Shown here one piece after another: positions 53,052 through 62,850 of a DNA stretch of 64,000 bases (positions are counted from its first letter, which is position 1; each line of letters starts with the position of its first letter). Both the position numbers and the translations under genes were made by a program. Source of the stretch: Pelotomaculum terephthalicicum JT (lineage in GTDB: Bacteria > Bacillota > Desulfotomaculia > Desulfotomaculales > Pelotomaculaceae); NCBI RefSeq assembly GCF_022410535.1, contig NZ_JAKNBL010000004.1, positions 62,001 through 126,000 of the forward strand, given 5' to 3'. The notes beneath the pieces were generated by a model. It was not told where the DNA came from. It saw only the letters and a program-made list of their open reading frames with translations, and made no database searches.

Positions 53052-53864
53052 TCACGTCTTGTTTTCCTCTAAAGTGATATTGAATATTTCCTGATCCGAT
53101 AAACTACAAAAATTCTCTATGTCCAGTTCTTGAAGACAAATAAGAGTTAATCGCTTGCTTCCACTAGTCCACACGCTCTGCTTCCGTTCCCCCAAAGGGT
53201 TGTAGGCAAACCTTGACGGGTTGGCAAGCCTTGCTCTGCAAAGCCCTTGCAGGGTATCCGCCAAACAAGGGGAGCCGCTGACATGAACCTTAACATTCGG
53301 GGATTTGGTAGACTCAAGCCGGTTATCGGCGATAAACGCCATTCTTACAGCTATCAGCAGATCTGAACAAATTTCTCCGTGGTGAGTGATGGCTTGACTC
53401 AGCAAGTTTTTCATTAGGAGATCTGGTTTGAGTGGAGCTATATGCGGTGTCCGTGGTGAAAACACGACATCATGGTCAAAATACGGTTTGATATCTATGA
53501 CGGGACTTTCATTTACGGCATCAAGTCCAGTCACATAAAGTGTATTCCCTTGAATCCGGTCCAGCTTGACCAGGGTCAGAGCTATTGGATTGGGGCGGGC
53601 CGGTGACCGGATGGCAAACACACCAAATTTACGGGACAAAGGATTAACCTTAACCGGTGCGACCGTAGTGGTGTTACGTGACGCTTGATGGAGCCAAGTC
53701 AAAATCCATAAATGAGAATACTCGTCGATTCGCTCCAGCGCCGCGGAAAATTCGGAAAATATTATGATTTGAGCCTGAATCCCGGTTGTCGGCATGCTGT
53801 TTCGCTCAGTTATTTGTGATTTGACAATGCCTACAGGGTTTAGTGTAATAGAATCTAATCCCAT
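53052..53864 (-). CDS. trmO: TrmO/TsaA-type methyltransferase fused to an FmdE-like domain
   Basis: A 270-residue protein. Residues 1-140 are the TsaA/TrmO beta-barrel that methylates t6A37 of tRNA in known members: LNPVGIVKSQITERNSMP, FSEFSAALERIDEYSHLWIL, FAIRSPARPNPIALTLVKLD, GLDAVNESPVIDIKPYFDHD. The C-terminal 120 residues are FmdE-like: ITHHGEICSDLLIAVRMAFI, VHVSGSPCLADTLQGLCRAR and NPSRFAYN. ATG 53864 overlaps the end of the DUF364 gene. Given its FmdE and DUF364 partners, its role may concern a metal or cofactor, not tRNA. Confidence 0.85.
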   Translation of the reverse strand: MGLDSITLNPVGIVKSQITERNSMPTTGIQAQIIIFSEFSAALERIDEYSHLWILTWLHQASRNTTTVAPVKVNPLSRKFGVFAIRSPARPNPIALTLVKLDRIQGNTLYVTGLDAVNESPVIDIKPYFDHDVVFSPRTPHIAPLKPDLLMKNLLSQAITHHGEICSDLLIAVRMAFIADNRLESTKSPNVKVHVSGSPCLADTLQGLCRARLANPSRFAYNPLGERKQSVWTSGSKRLTLICLQELDIENFCSLSDQEIFNITLEENKT

Positions 53865-54646
53865 GCCGCGCGCACGTCCTCTCGACCTGGGCATGACGGA
53901 CTCCCCTGAACGCATACCATTTGTCCGCCATGCTTGAAAATATTCATTTTTTCGCCTGCTTGAACCGCTTTCCAGATGAGTTGCTGATCGAGGATAACCA
54001 AGCTTGCGAGCCGATCGACTCCGTAGTTAAATAGAACCCTGGAAATCGGCACACTTGGACCCACGAGGATAATCTTTGAGTTTTTTGACAGTTCAAGGAG
54101 TCTGGGCATGGTTTTGTTGGTAAAGGCTGTCCCGGTGATAAAGACAAAATCCTGCCCGGGGAGGATATACTCGCAGGCAGAGTCGGGATAATCGTCTGCT
54201 TGAGGCTTCCTTTCGAGCACAGACAGCTCACATATTTTTCGGAGTTGCACTACATTAGGGAAATGGCCAATCACCGCAACTTTTTTTCCGGTAATTTCCG
54301 GTATTAATTGTTTGAAGGCGTTGGATTCTTCGGGAGCACAGGATGGATCAATTGGTTTGCCGGTAAGAGCCATGACCTCCGCGGGGTTATTGAAGGCCGC
54401 GTTAATTGCCGCCTGTCCCAACGATGCTTCAAGCATATCCCACGATTTAGAGAAACACGCAAGCTTTTTCAACGGCATTCCGGTAGTATTGGCAAGATTC
54501 GCTCCTTTCTTGCCCCCCTTGACTGTCTTGGCCATACCGAGACCCCGCTCTGATCGGACAAGCGTCCAAGAGACCCCCAGCAGGCATTCCAAAACGGTCA
54601 GATTTTCAGGTATCGCCTCAATGAGGTCATCATACATCTCCCACAT
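53855..54646 (-). CDS. DUF4213/DUF364 putative metal-chelation protein
   Basis: A 263-residue protein of the DUF364 family. The N-terminal DUF4213 part has MAKTVKGGKKGANLANTTGM and SLGQAAINAAFNNP; the Rossmann-like DUF364 part has KKVAVIGHFPNVVQLRKICE, SVLERKPQADDYPDSACEYI, DFVFITGTAFTNKTMPRLLE and NSKIILVGPSVPISRVLFNY. The family is often next to metal uptake and Mo/W genes; the reaction is not known. It follows the FmdE gene by 18 bases. Confidence 0.88.
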   Translation of the reverse strand: MWEMYDDLIEAIPENLTVLECLLGVSWTLVRSERGLGMAKTVKGGKKGANLANTTGMPLKKLACFSKSWDMLEASLGQAAINAAFNNPAEVMALTGKPIDPSCAPEESNAFKQLIPEITGKKVAVIGHFPNVVQLRKICELSVLERKPQADDYPDSACEYILPGQDFVFITGTAFTNKTMPRLLELSKNSKIILVGPSVPISRVLFNYGVDRLASLVILDQQLIWKAVQAGEKMNIFKHGGQMVCVQGSPSCPGREDVRAAWD

Positions 54647-54664
54647 GGGTTTCTTACTCCTTTT

Positions 54665-55213
54665 TTAAATCTTTTGATAATAAGCGCCATTGGCGCAAGC
54701 TTTGCATAGCACCTTTCCATCCTTGAGCATATCCCTGCCGTCCATAATTTTTTCCTGACAATTTTCGCATATGGTTTTCGCCGTCGGCCTGCCCGGCAGA
54801 TCTCCCGGTTTCAGGGCAACCGTTATCGGCTCCATTGTAAACATTTGTTCATCAGAAAATTTTTTCCAATAAGAAACCGGATCAGCGTCTTCAGGAGCGT
54901 TTTGCTTCGCGTCCACAGCGATTCTGACTCCTTTACCAGTATTCATGTCGATAAAACTGGCCGCCATTTTACCGTAATCCAACCACTTCAGCCTTCTCTT
55001 TCCGAGTGAACATCCTGTTACCGATTGTACAGCGTCGGCAAGACAACGATCAACTTCGACAAAAACGATAAAATCTTTGTTTTCAGCAGGATCTTCAATT
55101 CCAAGATAATTGAGACCCGCCCGGGCCATCCTAACGCCAAAAACGATACCCGTGCATACGTGACCATGAAACTCACGCGCTTTTTTCAGATCCTCCTCAA
55201 AAAGATCCGTCAT
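54665..55213 (-). CDS. FmdE-family zinc-ribbon protein
   Basis: A 182-residue protein with the FmdE domain (KAREFHGHVCTGIVFGVRMA, DRCLADAVQSVTGCSLGKRR, VRIAVDAKQNAP) and a C-terminal zinc finger (CENCQEKI ... CKACANG). FmdE proteins are associated with molybdenum and tungsten formylmethanofuran or formate dehydrogenase genes, but their function is unproven. ATG 55213 follows GAGGGAG. First gene of the FmdE-DUF364-TrmO operon, divergent from the ABC importer. Confidence 0.88.
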   Translation of the reverse strand: MTDLFEEDLKKAREFHGHVCTGIVFGVRMARAGLNYLGIEDPAENKDFIVFVEVDRCLADAVQSVTGCSLGKRRLKWLDYGKMAASFIDMNTGKGVRIAVDAKQNAPEDADPVSYWKKFSDEQMFTMEPITVALKPGDLPGRPTAKTICENCQEKIMDGRDMLKDGKVLCKACANGAYYQKI

Positions 55214-55754
55214 GATGTACACTCCCTCTCAATTTATTCATGCTGAAATCATTATCTGCAACGGCTTTGCTGTCCGTTCGCATTGCTTAATTACAGCCAA
55301 CTAAATCTAACAACAACCAAATTATATTATTGTTTTTATTTGTATTCAATAGTTTCGTTTTTTGCAGCAGAAATCTATCAGGAAAAAAGAGGCGGGTTAG
55401 AAATATCATTGTTAATGTTGTACAAATTGTCAATAAATGATATACTTTTAGCCGACAAAAACTAACATGGAACAATGAAACTTAAATAAGTTATCAACAT
55501 AAACAGATATAAATTAACATAAACAACTCCAAGCTTAGTGCCCGAGGGCATTAAGCCTATGGATTAAAGCCTGGGTGTCCGGCATCCTCAGGGCAGTAAA
55601 AGAAATTTTGTTGCCTCCCTCGGTGATGGAAAGGGGTTGCAAGAACAGCTTAAAGCTTGTGTCTGTGATTTTTTCCAGATGTAAGCTTTTTATATATACG
55701 GCATCCTGTTGATATAGAAACAGTTTAAGACAAAAAAATCGGGAGGAATCAGGA
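55214..55754. other. Divergent intergenic region with a remnant
   Basis: Region between the FmdE operon and the importer. It is A+T-rich near 55280-55500, with no clear riboswitch. On the minus strand 55720-55535 reads LQPLSITEGGNKISFTALRM and PDTQALIHRLNALGH, perhaps the end of a PH-like domain protein without a start. Promoters for both operons should lie here but none is unambiguous. Confidence 0.4.
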
Positions 55755-56903
55755 ATGCACAAAATCCGTCTCAAGAAGTCAATTTCCAAAGGGGTGGCAG
55801 TCATACTCTGCCTTTGGCTGCTGACACTGCTGTCGGCCGGTTGCGGCAGCCGGCCGGCCGGCACCCAACAGGAACCTTCGACTCCGGCGGCTACGGAGTC
55901 AGCGGCCCGGGTAATTACGGACATGGCGGGAAGACAGGTCGAGATTCCGGCGAAAATCAACACGGTCTATTGCGCCGTGCCGACTGCCGAAGCAATGATG
56001 TATTCCCTGGCTCCGGAAAAAATGGCCGCCTGGGTCAACGAGCCTTCCGGTGATGTGAAAAAGTACTTAAGCGACCGGGCCAAGAACCTTCCGGTTCTCG
56101 GGGGCTGGATGGGTGAGAAATGCACCGCCAATCTGGAGGAAATAGCCAAGCTGGCTCCGGATCTCATTATTTTTATGACGGACCTTGACCCTGTCAATAA
56201 AGCAGCGGCCGGTCAAACAGCGGACAGCATTATGGATCAAACAAAGAGGCCTGCGATTGTTATGGACTCCATATTTACCTCCACACCTGAAGTCTACAGA
56301 ATCATGGGTGATATTTTAGGGATTCAAGACCGGGCCGAAAAGCTGGCAGCCTATTGTGAGCAAAAAATGGCGGCAATCGGCGATATGGTTGCCCAAATTC
56401 CGGAAGACAAGCTGGTACGCGTATACTACGCAGAAGGAACCGCCGGGCTTGCTACTGATCCGGCTGATTCTCACCATGCAGAAGTTTTAAAGTTTGTCAG
56501 AGGAAAAAATGTCGCCGATGTGCCGGCCAAGAGCGGGCAGGGCATGTCGCCCGTTTCGATGGAACAGGTGCTTGCCTGGAATCCTGACGCAGTTTTGGTT
56601 AGCTCCAACTCAGACGGCGTCAAATGCTATCAAAATATCTTGAGCGACGCTTCCTGGAACAAGGTCAAAGCAGTCAAGGACGGGAAAGTATATTTGACTC
56701 CCTCGCTTCCTTTCGGCTGGTTCGACCGTCCTCCCAATATCATGCGGATTCTCGGAATCGAATGGCTCGCGAGTGTGCTTTATCCCGAATATGTGGATAT
56801 TAATCTGAACCAGGAAGTAAAAGATTTCTTCAGTCTCTTCTTTAATATGGATTTAAGAGATGAACAAGTCACCGAACTGCTCAACCACTCAGTAAAGCAA
56901 TAA
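55755..56903 (+). CDS. ABC importer binding lipoprotein, BtuF/FepB/MolA type
   Basis: A 382-residue lipoprotein (LLSAGC, Cys30) with the TroA-like fold of B12/siderophore/molybdate type importers: VITDMAGRQVEIPAKINTVY, NLEEIAKLAPDLIIFM, VRVYYAEGTAGLATDPADS, EQVLAWNPDAVLVSSN. The segment LPFGWFDRPPNIMRILGIEW LA resembles MolA-type molybdate/tungstate binding proteins. With FmdE and DUF364 neighbours, a metal oxyanion or metal chelate is a better guess than B12. RBS GGGAGGA. First gene of the plus-strand run. Confidence 0.85.
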   Translation: MHKIRLKKSISKGVAVILCLWLLTLLSAGCGSRPAGTQQEPSTPAATESAARVITDMAGRQVEIPAKINTVYCAVPTAEAMMYSLAPEKMAAWVNEPSGDVKKYLSDRAKNLPVLGGWMGEKCTANLEEIAKLAPDLIIFMTDLDPVNKAAAGQTADSIMDQTKRPAIVMDSIFTSTPEVYRIMGDILGIQDRAEKLAAYCEQKMAAIGDMVAQIPEDKLVRVYYAEGTAGLATDPADSHHAEVLKFVRGKNVADVPAKSGQGMSPVSMEQVLAWNPDAVLVSSNSDGVKCYQNILSDASWNKVKAVKDGKVYLTPSLPFGWFDRPPNIMRILGIEWLASVLYPEYVDINLNQEVKDFFSLFFNMDLRDEQVTELLNHSVKQ

Positions 56904-56948
56904 CCCCTGGCGATGTCCGGCCTGAAAATGTTTGAAAGGGGAAGGCTG

Positions 56949-58040
56949 ATGCTGTCTTCTGATGCTGTGAGCGATGAACCTTTGCGAAATAGGGCCGCAG
57001 CGGCCGATGCTCGTCCAATGAGCAGGGCAAAAAAGAGCGGATTGGTGCTGGTCATTTTATTCATCTTACTGCTCGCAATATTTCTCTGGTCTTTTACCGT
57101 CGGCCGCTATGCGGTTCCTTTGCCGGAGCTGCTCACGGTATTCTTCAGAAAAATGTTCGGGCTTTCGGCCACATGGTCGGACACCCTGGAAACAGTATTG
57201 TTTAATATCCGGATACCAAGAATTATCGTGGCGCTCATTATCGGCGCCGCGCTTTCAGTGTCGGGCGCCGCCTATCAGGGCCTTTTCCGCAACCCCATGG
57301 TCTCACCCGATATTCTGGGAGCATCCGCGGGCGCGGGTTTTGGCGCAGCCATGGCTCTCTTGTATTCGGCGGGTTCACTAACCATTCAACTGGTAGCCTT
57401 TGTGTTTGGTATTATTGCCGTTACGCTGACCTATCTAATCAGCCGTCTTATTGCTAAGGGCAATAATTCCGTACTTGTCCTGGTCTTGACCGGGATAGTT
57501 GTGACCAGCCTGTTTTCGGCTTTTATTTCGCTGGCCAAATATACGGCCGATCCCAACAACAAATTGCCGGAAATATCGTTCTGGCTAATGGGCGGACTTG
57601 CCTCCATTACAGCTAAAAACGTCTCCCTGGTTCTAATTCCCTTTGTTATCGGCATCATTCCCATGCTGCTACTCAGGTACAAGCTCAACGCGCTCTCTTT
57701 CGGAGAGGAGGAAGCACAATCTCTGGGCTTGGACACTAAAAAAATCCGTTTTATCTACATCCTCTGCGCAACGCTCATTACGGCCTCGGCAGTGGCGACC
57801 GGGGGTATGATCGGCTGGGTGGGGCTGGTTATCCCCCATCTGGCCCGGATGCTGGTTGGCCCGAATTATAAGTATATGCTGCCAGCGTCGGTTTTGCTGG
57901 GCGGGGCCTATCTGCTGCTGATCGATGACCTTTCGCGTACTATTTTTGCGGTGGAGATACCCCTGAGCATCTTAACGGCGATTATTGGAGCGCCGTTTTT
58001 TATCTATTTGTTATTTAAAGGAAGGGATGCATGGACATGA
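56949..58040 (+). CDS. FecCD-family ABC permease
   Basis: A 363-residue permease of the BtuC/FecD type with about ten membrane helices. Family motifs: FNIRIPRIIVALIIGAALSV, SGAAYQGLFRNPMVSPDILG, ASAGAGFGAAMALL, GMIGWVGLVIPHLARMLVGP. ATG 56949 is preceded by AAAGGGGAAGG; the longer frame from 56913 has no ribosome site. Its end overlaps the ATPase start. Confidence 0.93.
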   Translation: MLSSDAVSDEPLRNRAAAADARPMSRAKKSGLVLVILFILLLAIFLWSFTVGRYAVPLPELLTVFFRKMFGLSATWSDTLETVLFNIRIPRIIVALIIGAALSVSGAAYQGLFRNPMVSPDILGASAGAGFGAAMALLYSAGSLTIQLVAFVFGIIAVTLTYLISRLIAKGNNSVLVLVLTGIVVTSLFSAFISLAKYTADPNNKLPEISFWLMGGLASITAKNVSLVLIPFVIGIIPMLLLRYKLNALSFGEEEAQSLGLDTKKIRFIYILCATLITASAVATGGMIGWVGLVIPHLARMLVGPNYKYMLPASVLLGGAYLLLIDDLSRTIFAVEIPLSILTAIIGAPFFIYLLFKGRDAWT

Positions 58041-58816
58041 TCCTGGAAATAAAGGATGCATCTTTCGGTTATTCCCAGAAGACCGTTCTCCGGAACATCT
58101 CTTTTAATGTCGGTGCCGGTGAATTACTTTGCCTGCTCGGACCCAACGGCGTCGGGAAAACGACTTTGTTTAAATCTATTTTGGGCTTTATCGCCATAAA
58201 GGGCGGAGAGATAACCCTTGACGGACAAAATATCAAAAAGTGGTCCAAGTCGCGTCTGGCCAAGGCTGTGGGTTATGTCCCCCAGGCGCATACGACGCCT
58301 TTTCCCTATACTGTCCTGGATGTTGTTTTAATGGGGCGCATAGCGCATCTTGGCCCATTCTCATCCCCCTCGCGGGACGATGTTAAGATTGCTGAAGAAT
58401 CCCTTGAAAGACTGGGTGTTTCTTTTTTAAAAGATATGACCTATACGGAGATTAGCGGCGGCGAAAGACAAATGGCGCTTATCGCGCGCGCGCTTACGCA
58501 AAAACCTCAGATTCTGATCCTGGATGAGCCTACTTCCAATCTGGATTACGGCAATCAGGTAAGGGTTCTCCTGCAAATAAAAAAACTGTCGGAAGAAGGC
58601 ATCGGCGTGATCATGACTTCCCATTTTCCCAATCATGCTTTTCTTTGCTCCTCTAAAGTGGTTTTACTGAACAAAAACGGGTTTAAGATCGGCAAGGCGG
58701 ACGATATCATCACCGAAACGAACATGAGAGATACCTATGGAATAAATGTGCGGATAACAAGGCTTGCCGACAATCATGGCGCCGAAATCAAAAGCTGTGT
58801 GCCGCTGGCAAACTGA
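58031..58816 (+). CDS. FecE/BtuD-type ABC ATPase
   Basis: A 261-residue ATPase: Walker A LGPNGVGKTT near residue 38, Q-loop YVPQAH, signature EISGGERQMALIARAL, Walker B ILILDEPTSNLDYG, H-loop MTSHFPNHA. The C-terminal extension (YGINVRITRLADNHGAEIKS) is typical for this class. It overlaps the permease by ten bases. A gap of 75 bases separates it from the nitrogenase-like reductase start. Confidence 0.95.
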   Translation: MDMILEIKDASFGYSQKTVLRNISFNVGAGELLCLLGPNGVGKTTLFKSILGFIAIKGGEITLDGQNIKKWSKSRLAKAVGYVPQAHTTPFPYTVLDVVLMGRIAHLGPFSSPSRDDVKIAEESLERLGVSFLKDMTYTEISGGERQMALIARALTQKPQILILDEPTSNLDYGNQVRVLLQIKKLSEEGIGVIMTSHFPNHAFLCSSKVVLLNKNGFKIGKADDIITETNMRDTYGINVRITRLADNHGAEIKSCVPLAN

Positions 58817-58822
58817 TTTTAG

Positions 58823-59722
<900 letters not shown>

Positions 59723-59729
59723 AGAAATA

Positions 59730-61235
59730 GTGTCGCTAACTGAACGTATCCATACCCAGAACAAATTTCTCACCGGAGAAAGGGACCTGAGCACCTTAAT
59801 GATGGACATACCCGGCGTCCTGTGCAAGCACGGCTGCTGCTACATGGCCTGCCGGGGGCTGGTGTTAAGTCCGATCAGCGGTATTTTAATCATTACCCAC
59901 GGGCCGGCGGGCTGTTCCTATTATTCCTGGGGCGGCAACCGCCTCCATCACAGACCGGCAAATGCGCGGCACGATTATTACAGTTACAGCTTTTCCACCA
60001 ATATGGAAGAAAGCGATATCATTTTCGGCGGGGAAAAAAAGCTTCAACAGGCTATTAAAGAAGCGGTGGAAATTTTTCATCCTCCGGTCATAGCCATTTG
60101 TTCCACTTGTCCGGTAGGGCTGATCGGCGATGATGTGCAGGCAATCGCGGAAGCAGCCGAGAAGGAACATGGAATTAAAGTGCTGTCTTTTTCTTGTGAA
60201 GGTTTTAAAAGTATCCCCGGCTATAGATTGGCTAATCTTGGGATAATTGAGAACGTTATCGGCACCGGGCAAAAAAATGTGGGAAAATATCCGGTTAATA
60301 TAATCGGTGAATTTTACAACGGCCGGAGAGCGAAAGAAATTGCCCGGATCTTTCAACAGATTGGCTATGATATCGTAGCGGTTTTAATGGGGGACGGCAG
60401 CTATGACGACTTGCAAAGCGCCCAGCAGGCTAAATTAAATCTGTTCAGCAGTGACAAGGTCGTGGCGGATTTGGTGGATGTCATGCAGGATAAATTTGGC
60501 ACCAGGTGGTTGAGATTTAACTTTATCGGGATGGACAACATCATTAATTCTTTAAAAAACATGGCCGGTTTTTTCGGCAATCCGGAGCTTTTAAGCAAAA
60601 CAGAAGACTTAATTGCCAAAGAGCTGGAACGGGTTAAAGACAGTATGGACAATTATAAATTGAAATTAAAAGATAAAGTTGCGGTAATCTTTGAAGATGA
60701 ATTTGTCACCCGCCATTATAAAGCACTGCTTGCCGACCTGGAAGTCAGTCCCGTTACAGTAGGCAACGAGCTATTGTGCCTTCCCGGGCAGAATGAAATA
60801 GGCTTCCTGTCAGCGATAGAAAGCGGTGGCAACGCTCCCGCCACCCAAGACGACACGCGGTACGATACCGACTTGGAACACTACCATATTAACTTTCCCG
60901 TCAGCTTATACGAAAAAATAAAAACAAAAATAAAGCTTGCGCATGATCACGCTGTCCGTTCCAATCCCGCTTTGGGCAGTATCCTGATATCCAATCTCAG
61001 TCAGAGTGAAACCGAACAATTGCTTATAGCCCTTCAGCCTGATATTTACTTCCCCGGGATCAAAGAAAAATTTGCGGGAGTCGGCGCCGCTTCTCCTTCC
61101 TGCTTCTTCAACGCCGACGAATACCGGTTTGATTATGGCGGATTCCAAGGAGCCGTCCATTTGGCGCGGGACTTGTTAATGACGATGAATATGGCGGTTT
61201 GGCAGAACGATGTCGCACCCTGGAGGAGGATATGA
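59730..61235 (+). CDS. Nitrogenase-like catalytic subunit, NifD side
   Basis: A 501-residue NifD-like protein. The P-cluster-type cysteines align: Cys36 (HGCCYMACRG), Cys62 (THGPAGCSYYSWGG), Cys126 (STCPVGLIGDD). It also shares VNIIGEFYNGRRAKEIARIF and AVLMGDGSYDDLQSAQQAKL NLF. At the place of the FeMo-co Cys275 it reads LFSSDKVV, and no matching His442 is found, so it cannot hold FeMo-co in the usual way. GTG start, eight bases after the reductase stop. Pairs with the next gene. Substrate unknown. Confidence 0.88.
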   Translation: MSLTERIHTQNKFLTGERDLSTLMMDIPGVLCKHGCCYMACRGLVLSPISGILIITHGPAGCSYYSWGGNRLHHRPANARHDYYSYSFSTNMEESDIIFGGEKKLQQAIKEAVEIFHPPVIAICSTCPVGLIGDDVQAIAEAAEKEHGIKVLSFSCEGFKSIPGYRLANLGIIENVIGTGQKNVGKYPVNIIGEFYNGRRAKEIARIFQQIGYDIVAVLMGDGSYDDLQSAQQAKLNLFSSDKVVADLVDVMQDKFGTRWLRFNFIGMDNIINSLKNMAGFFGNPELLSKTEDLIAKELERVKDSMDNYKLKLKDKVAVIFEDEFVTRHYKALLADLEVSPVTVGNELLCLPGQNEIGFLSAIESGGNAPATQDDTRYDTDLEHYHINFPVSLYEKIKTKIKLAHDHAVRSNPALGSILISNLSQSETEQLLIALQPDIYFPGIKEKFAGVGAASPSCFFNADEYRFDYGGFQGAVHLARDLLMTMNMAVWQNDVAPWRRI

Positions 61236-62596
61236 GCATGCTCGATTTAACACCGCGAGAACCAATTACGAGGCAGGCCCTGCGTATTAATCCGCTGGCC
61301 GGCTGCCAGCCCTTGGGAGCAATATACGCTTCCCTGGGTATTCATGGCTGCATGCCTCACAGCCATGGCTCATCAGGCTGCAGCCGCTATCAGAAAACCT
61401 TATTGCAAAGACATTTTCGCCGCTCTTTTAAGGTAACAACCAGCGTTTTAAAAGAATCCGCCGCCATATTCGGCGGTGACGCCAACCTGAAAACCGCCGT
61501 AAAAAATATTTTTGATTTGTATAATCCGGAAATTATCGCGGTACATACTACCTGCCTCAGTGAAACAATAGGTGATGATATTAAAGCCTGCCTGTGCGAT
61601 TTCCCCCTGCCTGAAGGGAAATACCTCATTCATGCCAATACGCCCAGCTACACCGGTTCGCATATCACCGGATTTGCCAACTTGACAGCTTCAGCTATCC
61701 AATATTTAGCCGTAGATTCCGGCTCCCCGAACGATAAGGTCTGTATCCTGCCGGGATTTGTCAACCCCGGCGACATGAAGGAAATCAAGCGGATTAGCGG
61801 TCTTATGGGAGTGCATTACATTATGCTGCCCGATACCTGCGGTGTATTTGGGCAACGCGGGCTGGAAAAGATTAATGAATATCCCGCGGGCGGCACCAGA
61901 GTAGCGGACATTATTGACTTGGGCAATTGCATGAAGACTTTTGCTCTGGGCAAATATGCATCGGAAGCGGCAGCCGTCCAACTCAGGGATCAATGCGGAG
62001 TGCCCCTGGAATTAATGGATTTGCCCATTGGGATAGAAGCTACAGATCGCTTTATTATGGCGCTGAAACAAATAAGCCGCCAGGATGTTTCTTATGATTT
62101 GGAAGAAGAAAGAGAACAGGTCATTGATATCATCCTGGACGCCCATCCGTATTTTTATCACAAAAAAATCGCTTTGTTCGGCGACCCCGATCTGATCATA
62201 GCCCTTGCCGAGTTTACTGCCGGTATCGGCATGATCCCCCAATACGCTGTCAGCGGAACCCCGGGCGCATATTTTGAGGATAGAATGCGGGAGATTTTCA
62301 GGAAATACAAGATAGACGGCAGGGCTAAAAGTCCGGCCGACCTTTTCGACCTGCAGCAATGGCTCAAAAATGACCCGGTGGATTTGCTGATGGGCGATAC
62401 CCACGGCAAACTATTAGCCAGAGCCGAGGATCTGCCGTTCGTCAGAATAGGATTTCCCGTCATGGACAGACATGTCCATTCTTATTTGCCTGTCGTTGGC
62501 TACAGGGGAGCCATACGCGTTCTGGATATGATTTTAAATGCGCTAATGGACAGGCTGGAGAGGGATTGTCCGGAAAATGACTTGGTATTTATTTAG
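61232..62596 (+). CDS. Nitrogenase-like catalytic subunit, NifK side
   Basis: A 454-residue NifK-like protein with the three P-cluster-type cysteines: Cys25 (INPLAGCQPLGAIYASLGIH), Cys50 (SHGSSGCSRYQ) and Cys108 (HTTCLSETIGDD). Also ILPGFVNPGDMKEIKRISGL MG, and PVMDRHVHSYLPVVGYRGAI at the end, where NifK has FPR.DRHH. ATG 61232 overlaps the stop of the partner (ATGA), so the subunits are made together. No NifB, NifE or NifN is nearby. Confidence 0.9.
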   Translation: MSMLDLTPREPITRQALRINPLAGCQPLGAIYASLGIHGCMPHSHGSSGCSRYQKTLLQRHFRRSFKVTTSVLKESAAIFGGDANLKTAVKNIFDLYNPEIIAVHTTCLSETIGDDIKACLCDFPLPEGKYLIHANTPSYTGSHITGFANLTASAIQYLAVDSGSPNDKVCILPGFVNPGDMKEIKRISGLMGVHYIMLPDTCGVFGQRGLEKINEYPAGGTRVADIIDLGNCMKTFALGKYASEAAAVQLRDQCGVPLELMDLPIGIEATDRFIMALKQISRQDVSYDLEEEREQVIDIILDAHPYFYHKKIALFGDPDLIIALAEFTAGIGMIPQYAVSGTPGAYFEDRMREIFRKYKIDGRAKSPADLFDLQQWLKNDPVDLLMGDTHGKLLARAEDLPFVRIGFPVMDRHVHSYLPVVGYRGAIRVLDMILNALMDRLERDCPENDLVFI

Positions 62597-62714
62597 CTGT
62601 TGCATTCTCCTCACGGTCTCATTCTCGAACATAGATATTTTCTATTCTATTCAAGATTCTCATATATAAATTTTATTAGAATATAAAAAAGAACTTTTAT
62701 ATAATTAAATTGTC

Positions 62715-62765
62715 ATCTTCCCCCATTGGTTGACGACCAAGTTCATTTTATGCTTGGGGGATTCC
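62715..62765 (+). other. Possible structured leader before the second dehydratase-like gene
   Basis: TCCCCCA (62720-62726 region) can pair with TTGGGGGA about 30 bases later, enclosing TTGG/CCAA around TTGACGA. It lies about 90 bases upstream of the gene at 62851 and could be a leader structure or terminator of the nif-like operon. Confidence 0.35.
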
Positions 62766-62850
62766 GCACATCTTCCTCATATGAATTGACACCAACAGCT
62801 GCAACACAATATTACCGGGCTGCTTATAAAGTAGGGAAGGAAACGAACTA

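Noticed and set aside
55755-58816. A vitamin B12 importer
   Set aside because: The protein families allow it, but I see no cobalamin riboswitch upstream, and the neighbours (FmdE, DUF364, nitrogenase-like genes) point to metals instead.
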